This document shows positions 1-9,237 of a DNA stretch of 24,396 nucleotides, piece after piece. The DNA is from Termitomyces sp. T153 (Eukaryota; Basidiomycota; Agaricomycetes; Agaricales; Lyophyllaceae), in assembly GCA_018296165.2 (NCBI GenBank), contig JACKQL020000256.1:1-24396 (forward strand), written 5' to 3'. The position numbers and the translations under genes are program-made. The number at the start of each line of letters is the position of its first letter. The first letter of the stretch is position 1. Below the pieces are notes generated by a model that made no database searches, was not told where the DNA came from, and saw nothing but the letters and a program-made list of their open reading frames with translations.

Positions 1-438
1 GATGTCACGACCCGTTCCCCAAAACCCCGCACATCGTCCATCAAACCCCCGAACCCCCAAAAGGACCCCCAACGCTCCGCCGAACTTCCGCCCATGCCCA
101 CGCCTACTTCGGCTAACTCCGACACATCCCCGGCTAACTCCGACGGCCCCCTGGCCAACTTCGGTGCCTGCCCCGCAGCCACTGACACTTACCCCGGGCT
201 TCCCAAACCCCGAGAACCACCCCCGCTATTCCTGATCTTCGCCCACCCATCATCAACTCGACACCCTGCTTCCTCCGACCTATTCCGGAATATCACGACA
301 GCCTCGGAACAACCCGCGATCCCATCAACGTATCAGCGCGGCACGATCTTCGATCACAACCGACACCCGCCCGCTCCGTCAAGCCCCGCCAAGCCCCGCC
401 GCCACAGCCGACGTACCCCGAAGTCCTCCGGTAGTCAG

Positions 439-446
439 TATATAAG
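439..446 (+). promoter_or_regulatory. TATA box of the 5' LTR
   Basis: TATATAAG lies about 440 bp into the LTR and is repeated exactly at 5329-5336 in the other LTR. A weakened version is still visible in the old solo LTR A on the minus strand near 16180. Its place ahead of a C/T-rich leader suits the start of the element's RNA (the U3/R boundary). Confidence 0.7.
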
Positions 447-558
447 TCATCGAGTAGCTCTTCGTACTCCAGTCTTGATATTGCTTAACGTTACCTATGG
501 TCTGATTGTTTCCTTTTTGTGTTTCGTGTTCGTTTTCGTGTCTTTTTCTCCTTACTCT

Positions 559-634
559 CAGTTTCCCGGTCTTATCTCAGTCTCCCGATCTTATCTCAGT
601 CTCCCGGTCTTATCTCAGTCTCCCGGTCTTGTCT
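559..634 (+). repeat. 19-bp minisatellite in 5' LTR, four units
   Basis: Four tandem copies of a 19-bp unit close to cagtctcccggtcttatct lie just downstream of the TATA box, in what should be the transcribed leader. The other LTR carries six copies. The 38-bp difference in LTR length is exactly two units. Confidence 0.9.
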
Positions 635-1167
635 CGTCCCCTTTTTGTTATCGTTCTCGTTATCGTTTCGTACCTCCACTCAAATCTACTCTTGTTCCAT
701 ATTGTCTTGTCCGATGCCGTCTCGGTGACGTCGTCTGACCCTTGTGCCCAATTCTTCATCAACCCTAACGACCTCACGAACTCCGCGATTATAATTACGA
801 ACCCCGACACTCCTTACCAGGTCCGAACCTCACTCTTCGCTCGGTCCCGGACTCCATCAACTCCAAATGATCTCCCATCAAACCCCGGCTCCGCCCCCAT
901 TGATCACACAGCCACCTACTCCCTTGCTTCCGCAAATCTCCCGTACGGCCTTCTGCCTGAACCCCGCCAAGACCGTCTCATTTTCCCACAATCCGACTTC
1001 TCCGGACCTTCCCGGATCTGTCCGGATCACATCTCCCCAATTACCCGTGCAAACCACCAGGACCCAGATTGTCTTTGAGTGTCCGGTCACCCATGCAGGG
1101 GAATCACGCCCGCCTAGTAAGGACTCGCCCAGTGCAGCTGCGCCCCCGAGGTCAGCGGACCCTGACA

Positions 1168-1182
1168 TAATATCAAGACCCG
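1168..1182 (+). other. Possible primer-binding site
   Basis: The bases right after the 5' LTR read taatatcaagaccc. This is where the primer-binding site should lie. TATCA in this position resembles the TGGTATCA typical of elements primed by initiator tRNA-Met, with GG replaced by AA. The match is short, so this is only a suggestion. Confidence 0.3.
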
Positions 1183-1199
1183 ACCTTACCCCGTCCGTG

Positions 1200-2058
1200 A
1201 TGCCCGCATTATCTCCGCACACACAATCCAATAACTCCGATGTCTATGGTCTACCCGCGCCGGGGAACCCTTACGATTCATACGGCCCTGCCCAATTTGC
1301 CGAGGCACATTGAGTCGTGGATCCGACACCAAACGTCCCCTCTGCTCCAGTTACTTTCATACAACGGCTCCCCCCACGGACACCTTCCCCAACTCACACC
1401 CAACTCCCAACCCCTCGCGCAAACCGTCAAATCATCTTCCACCCCACCCCTACACTCCCCGCCAACTCCGCTCTCTCGCACAAAGTCGACCCCGACATCA
1501 CCCAAAGAATAACATCCTAAGGCCTGGCGACCATCCGATCGAATGAGTAACAAGGTCTCCGGCACCGCGCCAGCCCTCCGACCCACAATAATGCCAACCT
1601 GCCATGGAACAGTCACCCACAGCGCGAGGATCGCCAGCTACAAGGAAACCACTGAGAACGCGCTTCCCCGAAGCCCGCCTGTGGATCCACCGGCCCCCCA
1701 GCAACCCCGCAGACCGACGAACGCGACTAATCACCAACAACATCACCAAACCCTATTATCGACCCCCTCCAAGGAAATAAACCCTCCGACAACTAACCCC
1801 GAAACCATCAAAATCAAGCTCGAATCCACCACAGGACAAGAACCTCAGACCTAGGCTATGCTCCAACCCCGTGACCTGCTTCCGGACCTCGATCGATCGG
1901 CCGTCACCTCCGCCCAACAAATGAAGGGGCCCCGACTCCCCCGACCCGACCCTGACAACCCCGGAACAGGACCAAAACATCCCCGAGCTTACACTCCGCC
2001 ACCAGACTACGCCACCTCCCACGAAGGAATCCCCAGCATAGGGGCCACCCCGAACTAA
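1200..2058 (+). other. Broken proline-rich sense-strand frame (possible gag remnant)
   Basis: Starting at the ATG at 1200, one frame stays open to 1520 except for a single TGA at 1311-1313. From the ATG at 1543 a second frame stays open to 2058 except for a TAG at 1852. The products are Pro/Thr/Ser/Asn-rich and look disordered. I see no gag fold, zinc knuckle or protease motif. The position just after the primer site is where gag would be, which is the only reason to suspect it. C-rich composition alone could give such frames. Confidence 0.25.
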
Positions 2059-2140
2059 CTATAGGGAAAAAGGACCCTATACGAAGTAGTTCCCTAAGTG
2101 CTCTAAATTCGCTGACATGTTCATATAAGGGAGGGAGAAG
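2059..2140. other. Short hairpin and TATA-like stretch inside family A
   Basis: A perfect 7-bp palindrome, TATAGGG ... CCCTATA with an 8-bp loop, lies at about 2061-2082. It is followed by another TTCCCTAAG and by CATATAAGG near 2123. It separates two Pro-rich stretches. It could be a leader or terminator structure, but nothing else in the sequence assigns a role. Confidence 0.35.
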
Positions 2141-3551
2141 CCCCACCATCATCCAGAAAACAACGATCGGCCATTTAAGCGACCCGACAACCCCAAGGGC
2201 ACGCGCTCCCATATCCTCAAAAGACCTCCCCCATCTGGCTCGACGACCCAAAACGACCCCGCGCCAGCCCGAAACAGTCCCACCCAGACCCCTCCGAACC
2301 CATCAATCCAGCTCCGGACCCTGGCGACACGACTCCAGGGCCTCCGCTCCGACCCCGACATCTGACCAAGAGGACTCACAGCGCCGGCTTGACAACGATG
2401 CCCTGGTAGCCCAACTCCGCAACAGAAATCACCACCCACTCCGAACCCCGCCCCTACACCGGAATATGTCCGCCCAAACAGGGACCACATCACCGGGGCC
2501 TCCAGACAAGCTGGCAGTGCCTCCCCCACTATCACCCCTGCACTTGCACAATCTCCGGACCGCTCCGGAACACGAATGAAGAGTAAATCCGACCCTGCCG
2601 CATCCCCCGGGGGGCCCCACTCCAGTGCCCTCCCGCGACCGACCTTCCCGCCGCCCCAACAACCATGAACAACCAACAAACCCCCACCGAGTGACCCTTG
2701 AGTCGACTCCGGGACCACCCACTTCTTCCCGATGAAGGGACCACCGACCCCCGAACCTCCGAACTTGAGGAAGTATCGGAAATACGTAAGACCCCCTTTG
2801 TCCGCCGCGGGCTTACCTTTGGTCAGGAGAGCAATATCACGTAGATGACCCGGAACCCCAAATTGGGCCCCGGACCCGAAGGAACTGGTTGGGACTGATC
2901 ACCCCGCATCCTACCCCCTCGGTCATTGACACTCCGGAGCACACCAAAGCGCCACCCGAAGCAGGCCCGCCCACAGACGCAGCACTCCGGAACACGACCC
3001 CGACCCGGACCAACTATACTGCGAAGACGAACCCCGCCTCACCCAACCCCGCCAATAAAAAAGGGCCCGCCCGCCTTCACCACCAATACCGACGTAAGGG
3101 CTAGACCATGGGAAGACCCCCATTACCCCCCGCCCACCACACCGCCAAGACAACCAAAGCCCCGAACCCGTTGGGCGCCGTACAAAATTCAAAGGCCACC
3201 CTCTACTACCAAAACGACGCACGTCCCCTACACCCCCAGTCGAAAATTTCCAAGAAACGAACTCAACGACACCGCCCGAAATGCCGGGGACCCCACCGGA
3301 GAACTCCCACCAACCCCGACAGACCCCGGGAGCCCTCCTGCGATGCCCCGCCCCGTCCCGACAAACCCCGGGACTAGCCAGCGCAGACGGCACTAGCGGG
3401 CGTAACCCCCGCCTCTGAACTCACTAGGGATTCCACTCCCTCTCACACCCCTGGACCAAGAAGTGACATGTTCGCGTACAAAAAATCATATATACAATAG
3501 GCGGGAAGGCAGCAAGTCCAAGAGCGACAAGAAACGAGGCCCACACCCATC
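2141..3551. other. Family A interior with no recognised gene
   Basis: This 1.4-kb stretch is C-rich on the plus strand. It holds several open frames on both strands, the longest being plus 2926-3396 (156 codons, basic and proline-rich) and minus 2149-2718. None shows a domain, and the opposing frames look like mirror effects of a C-biased strand. The plus 2926-3396 frame is the better candidate for a real basic, disordered, nucleic-acid-binding type of protein, but I cannot support that. Around 3478-3500 an A/T-rich patch with TATATA on the minus strand could serve as 3' end signal for the antisense gene. Confidence 0.4.
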
Positions 3552-4682
3552 TCACTCCCTCCCCGAACCTCCCGGAAACCCAACCCCCAGGTCGACCTCC
3601 ATCTGGGCCCGCACCACCGCTAGGATCTCCGCCAACCCCGGCAATGCCTCCCCCGCATCGGCCGCCACCTCCCACCACGACCCCGGGGCCACCGCATTGC
3701 GTCGCCGATGCCCCGCCAGCAACCTCTCCAACCGCGCCATTCCCTGCTGCAACTCCGGAGGCTGGACCGCGGACCCCTGCGTCAACCCGTCCTGAATCGA
3801 CGCGAACGCCGCGGAGGCACCGTCCAAGAGGACCCGATGCTCCCGCACCCAGCCTAAACTCCGAAAATGAACCGTCAATAACGAACGGAGGAACGGGAGA
3901 CAACTCACGAAGAATCCCCGCGCGACCCGAGGCGGCCTCGTTGGCCAACCAATCCTCCCTCCGCCTCGCCGCCTCCAGCTCCGCCCACAACGCATCCCCC
4001 TCCGGAACTCGTCCCCGCCCCTCCGCTTCCCCCGCGGGTTGCCCCTCCACCTGCGCCAGACGCTCCCGCAAACCCCGCACCTCTAGCGCCCGCTCCGTCG
4101 CCACGCGCACCGAAGTATTCCTCTCCCGCTCCATCGCTTCCTTCTCCGTCCGCGCCGCGTCACGATCCTCCCTCGCCCGGCGGAGCTCCCCCTCCCGTAC
4201 TGCCAACGACGTCGTCAAGGCCTCCACCTGCTTGCGAAGGAAGACCTCCGTGATTGAAGGAATCGGCGCGGAGGGACTCGACGACCGCTCCGAGGGAACG
4301 CCAGGGACAGGGGAAAAGAGGGAAGACTCGGGAGGCCCCGCCGACAACTCGCGCCCACGCGGCCTCTTGCTGGGTCCCGCCCCCGAGGGTGGGGAAGCTC
4401 GACGCTTTCCCCGAACCACCACCGAAGACGCCCCCTTCCCCTTTGGCACCGCGGGACGAAACTTGGTCCGCTTCGGAACCCCCGGAAGGTCCACCACTAC
4501 TACTACGGACGACTCTACCGGAACCCCGTTAACCATCCCGAAAGGAAAATTCGACAACACTTACGACTCCGGTCCCTAACGCTACCCCGGCGCCGACGCT
4601 CGAACTCCTCACCCCCACTGTCATACACCACCACCTCGTCTAAATCGGCGGGAGAAACCACTGGAACGCTGGGAGAAGACAT
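3552..4682 (-). CDS. Antisense coiled-coil protein gene of family A, three exons
   Basis: Exons are 4682-4565, 4514-3909 and 3853-3552. The introns, 50 bp (4564-4515) and 55 bp (3908-3854), start GTAAGT and GTGAGT and end GTAG and TTTAG. Splicing joins three separate frames into one open frame of 341 codons. The start is ATGTCTTCT, 211 bp inside the 3' LTR boundary, with TTTAAA at 4719-4724. The product opens with an acidic, disordered head, then a basic Pro/Arg-rich stretch. A long heptad-like coiled coil follows (from about residue 110, motifs such as LRKQVEALTTSL and LRERLAQVE). A helical tail contains VLLDGASAAF and LARLDRLL-like repeats. I recall similar coiled-coil hypothetical proteins being common among agaricomycete repeats, but know of no function. 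There are no catalytic motifs. It runs against the element's own transcript, so its introns are not removed during retrotransposition. It might be a regulator or a structural helper; both are guesses. Confidence 0.7.
4515..4564 (-). other. Intron 1 of the antisense gene
   Basis: A 50-bp intron with donor GTAAGT, a TTAAC branch-like motif and acceptor GTAG. Removing it fuses the frame starting at 4682 with the long open frame ending upstream of intron 2. It is phase 1, as is the first intron of the related gene at 23586-24001. Confidence 0.75.
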
Positions 4683-4718
4683 GACGAAATTTGGGAAACC
4701 CCGGGGCACGCCCAAAGC

Positions 4719-4724
4719 TTTAAA
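4719..4724 (-). promoter_or_regulatory. Candidate TATA element of the antisense gene
   Basis: TTTAAA reads on the minus strand about 37 bp before the ATG at 4682. The old copy at 24001 also has an A/T-rich patch (ATTAAAA) at a matching distance. The leader would be very short, so the role is tentative. Confidence 0.35.
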
Positions 4725-4877
4725 TTGAGTGAGGAGGACCCTGACGAAACGGCGGCCGCGCTTCGACTTCGCCTCCCACGCCGCTATCACTCGCTGCGGA
4801 TTGATCAATATTGCTCGGCTTCGACTCCCACGCCCCGCCGATCCCCGTCCTGCCCCGCGTCTCGAAGGGTCTCGACG

Positions 4878-4892
4878 CTGAAAGGGGGGTGA
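4878..4892 (+). other. Polypurine tract of family A
   Basis: gctgaaaggggggtga directly precedes the 3' LTR. A matching tract (gctgaaggggaagtga) precedes the LTR at 24219, which fixes it as the plus-strand priming site of the family. Confidence 0.8.
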
Positions 4893-6095
4893 TGTCACGA
4901 CCCGTTCCCCAAAACCCCGCACATCGTCCATCAAACCCCCGAACCCCCAAAAGGACCCCCAACGCTCCGCCGAACTTCCGCCCATGCCCACGCCTACTTC
5001 GGCTAACTCCGACACCTCCCCGGCTAACTCCGACGGCCCCCTGGCCAACTTCGGTGCCTGCCCCGCAGCCACTGACACTTACCCTGGGCTTCCCAAACCC
5101 CGAGAACCACCCCCGCTATTCCTGATCTTCGCCCACCCATCATTAACTCAACACCCTGCTTCCTCCGACCTATTCCGGAATATCACGACAACCTCAGAAC
5201 AACCCGCGATCCCATCAACGTATCAGCGCGGCACGATCTTCGATCACAACCGACACCCGCCCGCTCCGTCAAGCCCCGCCAAGCCCCGCCGCCACAGCCG
5301 ACGTACCCCGAAGTCCTCCGGTAGTCAGTATATAAGTCATCGAGTAGCTCTTCGTACCCCGGTCTTGATATTGCTTAACGTTACCTATGGTCTGATTGTT
5401 TCCTCTTTGTGTTTCGTGTTCGTTTTCGTATCTCTTTCTCCTTACTCTCAGTTTCCCGGTCTTATCTCAGTCTCCCGGTCTTATCTCAGTCTCCCGGTCT
5501 TATCTCAGTTTCCCGGTCTTATCTCAGTCTCCCGGTCTTATCTCAGTCTCCCGGTCTTGTCTCGTCCCCTTTTCATTATCGCTCTCGTTATCGTTTCGTA
5601 CCTCCACTCGAATCTACTCTTGTTCCATATTGTCTCGTCTGACGCCGTCTCGGTGACGTCGTCTGACCCTTGTGCCCAATTCCTCATCAACCCTAACGAC
5701 CTCACAAATTCCGCGATTATAATTACGAACCCCGACACTCCTTACCAGGTCCGAACCTCACTCTTCGCTCGGTCCCGGACTCCATCAACTCCAAATGATC
5801 TCCCATCAAACCCCGGCTCCGCCCCCATTGATCACACAGCCACCTACTCCCTTGCTTCCGCAAATCTCCCGTACGGCCTTCTGCCTGAACCCCGCCAAGA
5901 CCGTCTCATTTTCCCACAATCCGACTTCTCCGGACCTTCCCGGATCTGTCTGGATCACATCTCCCCAATTACCCGTGCACACCACCAGGACCCAGATTGT
6001 CTTTGAGTGTCCGGTCACCAATGCAGGGGAATCACGCCCGCCTAGTAAGGACTCGCCCAGTGCAGCTGCGCCCCCGAGGTCAGCGGACCCTGACA
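4893..6095 (+). repeat. 3' LTR of family A element
   Basis: This is the right long terminal repeat, 1203 bp, with the same ends as the left copy. The TATA box is at 5329-5336. It differs from the left copy by scattered, mostly C/T and G/A substitutions and by two extra 19-bp minisatellite units. It is followed directly by ATTGA and CpG-poor flanking DNA. Confidence 0.9.
5449..5562 (+). repeat. 19-bp minisatellite in 3' LTR, six units
   Basis: Six tandem 19-bp units occupy the same position as the four-unit array of the 5' LTR. Since both LTRs are copied from one template at insertion, the change arose by slippage either during reverse transcription or after integration. Confidence 0.9.
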
Positions 6096-6610
6096 ATTGA
6101 CATTGTATACACCAGTTTTGGATTGCATGTGCCAAATATACAGGGGTTGTCACTCTTGGTATGATTGTATGTGAGGGCAAAAGACTCATATCTGCAGGGC
6201 TCAACAGTGTTAGTAGTTACAGCAGCACCAAATGTTAGAGTTGTGGCTTAGGAAGTGTATTAATGTGGATAGTGATGTTAGGATTGTCAGCAGCCAGCTG
6301 TAAGAACCTATCAGGATGCATGCAAAGAAGAGGGTGAGGCTTGTGATGGCTCTTGGGATATAAGGCAGTGTTGACAGGGGGGTTGGCTGTAACAAAGCAT
6401 CCAGCAGGCTTCCCTTCACCTTTTCAAGTAACATTATTATACATCTATTTATTTATTATATTTGCATTACCTTGGCATTATCACAGGTGGCACCTTACTT
6501 CATACTTTGTAGACAGAATCATGACTGGTTTTGACTTACAAGGTGTGAACTGTAAGCTGTGTGAACCATAATGGAAATGTTACATGTTTTTTTAAGTCAT
6601 TTTTTAAAAG
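6096..6610. other. CpG-poor flank without recognised genes
   Basis: This is AT-rich DNA with almost no CpG, in sharp contrast to the adjacent element. The open frames (minus 6210-6434, plus 6353-6571) are short, hydrophobic or low in information, and show no family signature. I read it as old decayed repeat or intergenic sequence. Confidence 0.5.
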
Positions 6611-6611
6611 T

Positions 6612-6751
6612 CAAACAAGCATTGACTTGTTTGCAAACTTCTGAAAAGAAGTTCACTGCCATGAGTTATGATCAGAACATTAAAAATACTAATGTTCATT
6701 TTTTCTAATGGGCACTGTTAAGGGAGATATACTAGGACACGTGGATATCTC
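6612..6751. repeat. Cluster of four short hairpins
   Basis: Four perfect inverted repeats follow one another: CAAACAAG/CTTGTTTG (6612-6633), AACTTC/GAAGTT (6636-6653), GAACATTA/TAATGTTC (6675-6697) and GAGATAT/ATATCTC (6724-6751), each with a 6-14 bp loop. The stretch is A/T-rich and non-coding. It could be the folded body or end of a small MITE-like element, but I found no matching pair of termini. Confidence 0.5.
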
Positions 6752-6913
6752 GGTGTTTTCTTTCCTTTTAGTTTTTATTTTGCTTATTACTTCTATTTTT
6801 GGACACCGCCACCGCTAGCCTCATGTGCCGGTGAGTTCATTGTTTACTAATCTTTGGAGGAATTTATTTTTGTTACTATAAAACTTATGTACGCATAGTC
6901 GCCACCCTCAGTT
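6752..6913. other. Unassigned spacer before the 56-bp repeat
   Basis: A C/T-rich stretch with several CpGs (for example gacaccgccaccgctag), younger in look than its surroundings. No gene was recognised. It may belong to the same unit as the intron-like repeat that follows, for instance the 5' part of a transcript. Confidence 0.3.
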
Positions 6914-7086
6914 GTCTCCACTTTTTGTAGAGCCTCTGAGGGTGAGCATCACTTACTACTGTTTCGTCAATATTTACTTATGTACCTGTAGACTTACGTT
7001 GTATTTTCGACTCTACAGGTCAATAAAGTCGTCTCCACTTTTTGTAGAGCCTCTGAGGACTTATGTTGTATTTTTGACTCTACAGG
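6914..7086 (+). repeat. 56-bp unit present in unspliced-like and spliced-like forms
   Basis: Copy 1 (6914-7019, 106 bp) and copy 2 (7031-7086, 56 bp) match over all 56 shared bases except two C/T changes, both at CpG sites. Copy 1 has an extra 50 bp (6942-6991) that begins GTGAGC and ends CTGTAG. Removing it on its GT-AG borders gives copy 2 exactly. This is what an intron-bearing unit next to its processed copy would look like. A 50-bp insertion or deletion that happens to have GT-AG ends is the alternative. Confidence 0.6.
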
Positions 7087-7102
7087 CACCATTGTGACTA
7101 TA

Positions 7103-8555
7103 GAAGATCTTTGGGCCTAACACCAAACCAGAATTCAATGGAGCACTCCATAGTGCTCCACATGGAACATTGGGATCTTGCCACATCATCTCATGGTATG
7201 GGGAGAGACTGGTGTGATGCCAAGAGAGCTGCCAGCAGCCACTCCCATCTGACCAGCTGTAGTCCAGAAGGCATCACCACTGAGGGCACTTGAGTGTCCT
7301 CTGCCAGATTATACCCAAAAATAGAACTAGAAGGGTTGGCTGTGCTAGCAAGCAAAGAGGAAAACTCATTGTACACATTCACAGCATTATGGTCAGAAGG
7401 CCTCAGATCCTTCCCAGTGAAAAGAATGCCAGGAGTCTCCTACCCATGAGCTGGACCATCCAACTTGATAGAAATGATCCCAGAAGATGTTGGTGACACC
7501 TCTGATACAGATGGTGAAGCCATCCCAGAGGACAATCCCAAGTTAGAGGGTATGGAAGATCTTTGGGCCTAACACCAAATCAGAGTTCAATGGAGCACTC
7601 CATAGTGCTCTACATGGAACATTGGGATCTTGCCACATCATTTCATAGCATGGGGAGAGAGTGCTGTAATGCCAAGAGGGCTGCTAGCAGCCACTCCCAT
7701 CTGATCAGCTGTAGTTCAGGAGGCATTACTACTGAGGGCACTTGAGTGTCCTCTGCCAGATTATACCCAAAAATAGAACTAGAAGGGTTGGCTGTGCTAG
7801 CAAGCAAAGAGGAAAACCCATTGTACACATTCACAGCATTATGGTCAGAAGTCCTCATATCCTTCTCAGTGACCATAAGGGAATGCCAGGAGTCTCCTAC
7901 ACATGAGCTAGGCCATTCAAATTGATGAAAATGATCCCAGAAGATGTTGGTGACATCTCTAATACAGATGGTGAAGCCATTGTCAGGGGATGTCCCAGTT
8001 TTCCCTCTGTGCTGTTCTCCCTCCTTATGGTTTTCCTTTATTCTCCTTTAATTTCTCTATCTGCTGGTCCCAGTTTTAGCCTTTGGGCTGCACTGGTTCT
8101 CTGTCCATAATTCTGACAAGTGTTGCCCCTTCCACATGGCCTCTGACCAGACTCCTGGTTTGTTTCCTGTATTCTGGGCCCACCACTCATTGTAGGCCTC
8201 CCATCTTTGGACCACAGGTACTTTTGACAAAGGGCTATCTTTTGTTCATATTGGTATGTGGTCACATGCAGGAAGTTTATGATGGATTTCCACTTTTTGA
8301 TTGGACTCTGGAATTGGTTGTTATTGAGTGTTGTTTTCAGAAGCTCTAGAGTAAATTTTCTGAACACTGGCATTGGGGATCCTTAGACTTGTTCTCTTTG
8401 GATCTCCCTCTGCCAAGTGAGTAGCTAGCACTCTAGAACTTCTTGTAGATACTGAATAGACTTTGGATCTCCCTCTGCTAGTTGTGTAATTGAGCCACAG
8501 CCTCCAGAGGTCACCCTTACAGCCATCTCAGAGGACATTCCAAGTTAGAGGGTGC
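7103..8555 (+). repeat. 452-bp tandem duplication, second unit split by a solo LTR
   Basis: Unit 1 (7103-7554) and unit 2 (from 7555) both start gaagatctttgggcc and match over about 430 bp until 7980. The remaining bases of unit 2 (gccatctcagaggacattcc, matching unit 1 near 7520) resume at 8522 after the solo LTR. Both units contain the same short open frames, including an acidic plus-strand stretch ending near EDVGD and a minus frame with FGYNLAEDTQVPS. Each is broken by stops and belongs to no family I recognise. The duplication predates the LTR insertion. Confidence 0.8.
7981..8521 (+). mobile_element. Solo LTR related to family B, 541 bp
   Basis: It starts TGTCAGGGGA and ends CCCTTACA, as do the family B LTRs. 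Its second half shares the ggatccttagacttgtt...ctctgc segments with the copies at 8786 and 9519. It is flanked on both sides by GCCAT (7976-7980 and 8522-8526), a clean 5-bp target duplication. No internal retroelement sequence is present, so it is a solo LTR left by LTR-LTR recombination. It is longer than the 339-368 bp LTRs of the other family B copies, so it is a subfamily. Confidence 0.85.
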
Positions 8556-8785
8556 TGGTGTTCTGACAAAGTCAGGTTAAGGTCACTAAGGCCTCAACAC
8601 AATAGCATTTAGCTGTGAGAGAGGCTAAGCATATTGTCATGACCCTCCATGGCCCCATCCCCCCCCCTTCAACTTACTTCTCCTAAACTACCAGATTCAC
8701 CTGACTCTATCATCAAAACTGCCATCAGATCCTGTCATCTACTGATCAAGTTCACATCAACAACCATCCCTGTTAAGGTGGAAAC
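8556..8785 (+). other. Spacer plus possible family A-like LTR start
   Basis: After unit 2 of the tandem duplication come about 80 bp of unassigned sequence. From 8635, tgtcatgacc followed by C-rich sequence resembles the start of family A and C LTRs with CpG decayed. It runs only to 8785, where a family B LTR begins. I could not find its continuation, so it is a truncated LTR fragment at best. Confidence 0.4.
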
Positions 8786-9124
8786 TGTCAGGGGACTTCT
8801 ATTTCTAACCTCCACAGCAATCTCCACCACTTGTTCCAGACCCCTAGAGATCTCCAGAGACCCTTGGAACTTCCCATGGTTCCTTGTCAAGCACCTCCCT
8901 AGGGTCAGAGATAGCTCTGGCCTTCTGTACAGTCATTCCCATACCTCTGCTGCCCACTGATGCACTGCACCAAGCAGCAAGGATCCTTAGACTTGTTTTC
9001 TTTGGATTCCTCTCTGCTAAGTGATTATTTACCATCTGTATTGTTGACTACCTTGCTAATATACTTTGGATTTCCCTCTGCTAGCTGTGTGATTGAGCTA
9101 CCACTCCCAGAGGTTGCCCTTACA
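8786..9124 (+). repeat. Family B LTR, plus orientation
   Basis: A 339-bp LTR with ends TGTCAGGGGA and CCCTTACA. It aligns along its length with the reverse complement of 9519-9886. It is followed by a leader and a gag start, so it is the 5' LTR of a plus-oriented family B fragment. No matching 5-bp target duplication is found because the element is cut off at 9518. Confidence 0.8.
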
Positions 9125-9237
9125 GCAGAACAAGTCTCTAACTCTTGTCTGGAAGCCCCTCACAGCCTGCAAGGAACCTCCAAGTCCCTATCTGTTGCTT
9201 CCCCACTAGACTTTAGCACCAGCAGAATTTTATGTCT

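Larger units (their letters stand above)
3..1167 (+). repeat. 5' LTR of family A element
   Basis: This is the left long terminal repeat, 1165 bp, CpG-rich and C-rich on the plus strand. It begins TGTCACGACC and ends CCTGACA. A TATA box lies at 439-446, followed by a pyrimidine-rich stretch with four 19-bp units. Long open frames through it, such as 94-738 and 506-1078, are proline- and serine-rich. They recur in the right LTR and reflect biased composition rather than a protein gene. Confidence 0.9.
3..6095 (+). mobile_element. Family A LTR retroelement, full-length, apparently non-autonomous
   Basis: Two long direct repeats (3-1167 and 4893-6095) both begin TGTCACGACC and end CCTGACA, so the termini form the short inverted repeat TGTCA/TGACA. 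A purine-rich PPT-like tract abuts the right repeat. The bases after the element are ATTGA. The two bases before the left LTR are GA, which fits a 5-bp target duplication cut by the window edge but cannot prove one. Differences between the LTRs are about 25 substitutions, mostly transitions, plus a repeat-number change, so the insertion is fairly recent. The 3.7-kb interior shows no recognisable gag, protease, RT or integrase on the sense strand. It carries an intron-containing antisense gene instead. I infer an element mobilised in trans by a related Ty3/gypsy element. Confidence 0.85.

Noticed and set aside
94..1078. Long plus-strand frames inside the LTR (94-738, 506-1078 and their copies in 4984-6006)
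   Set aside because: They are Pro/Ser-rich, run through the promoter and minisatellite, and change frame with repeat number. They follow from the C-rich strand.
2149..2718. 189-codon minus-strand frame in family A
   Set aside because: Gly/Trp/Val-rich translation typical of the reverse of a C-rich strand. No domain and no splice-consistent start.
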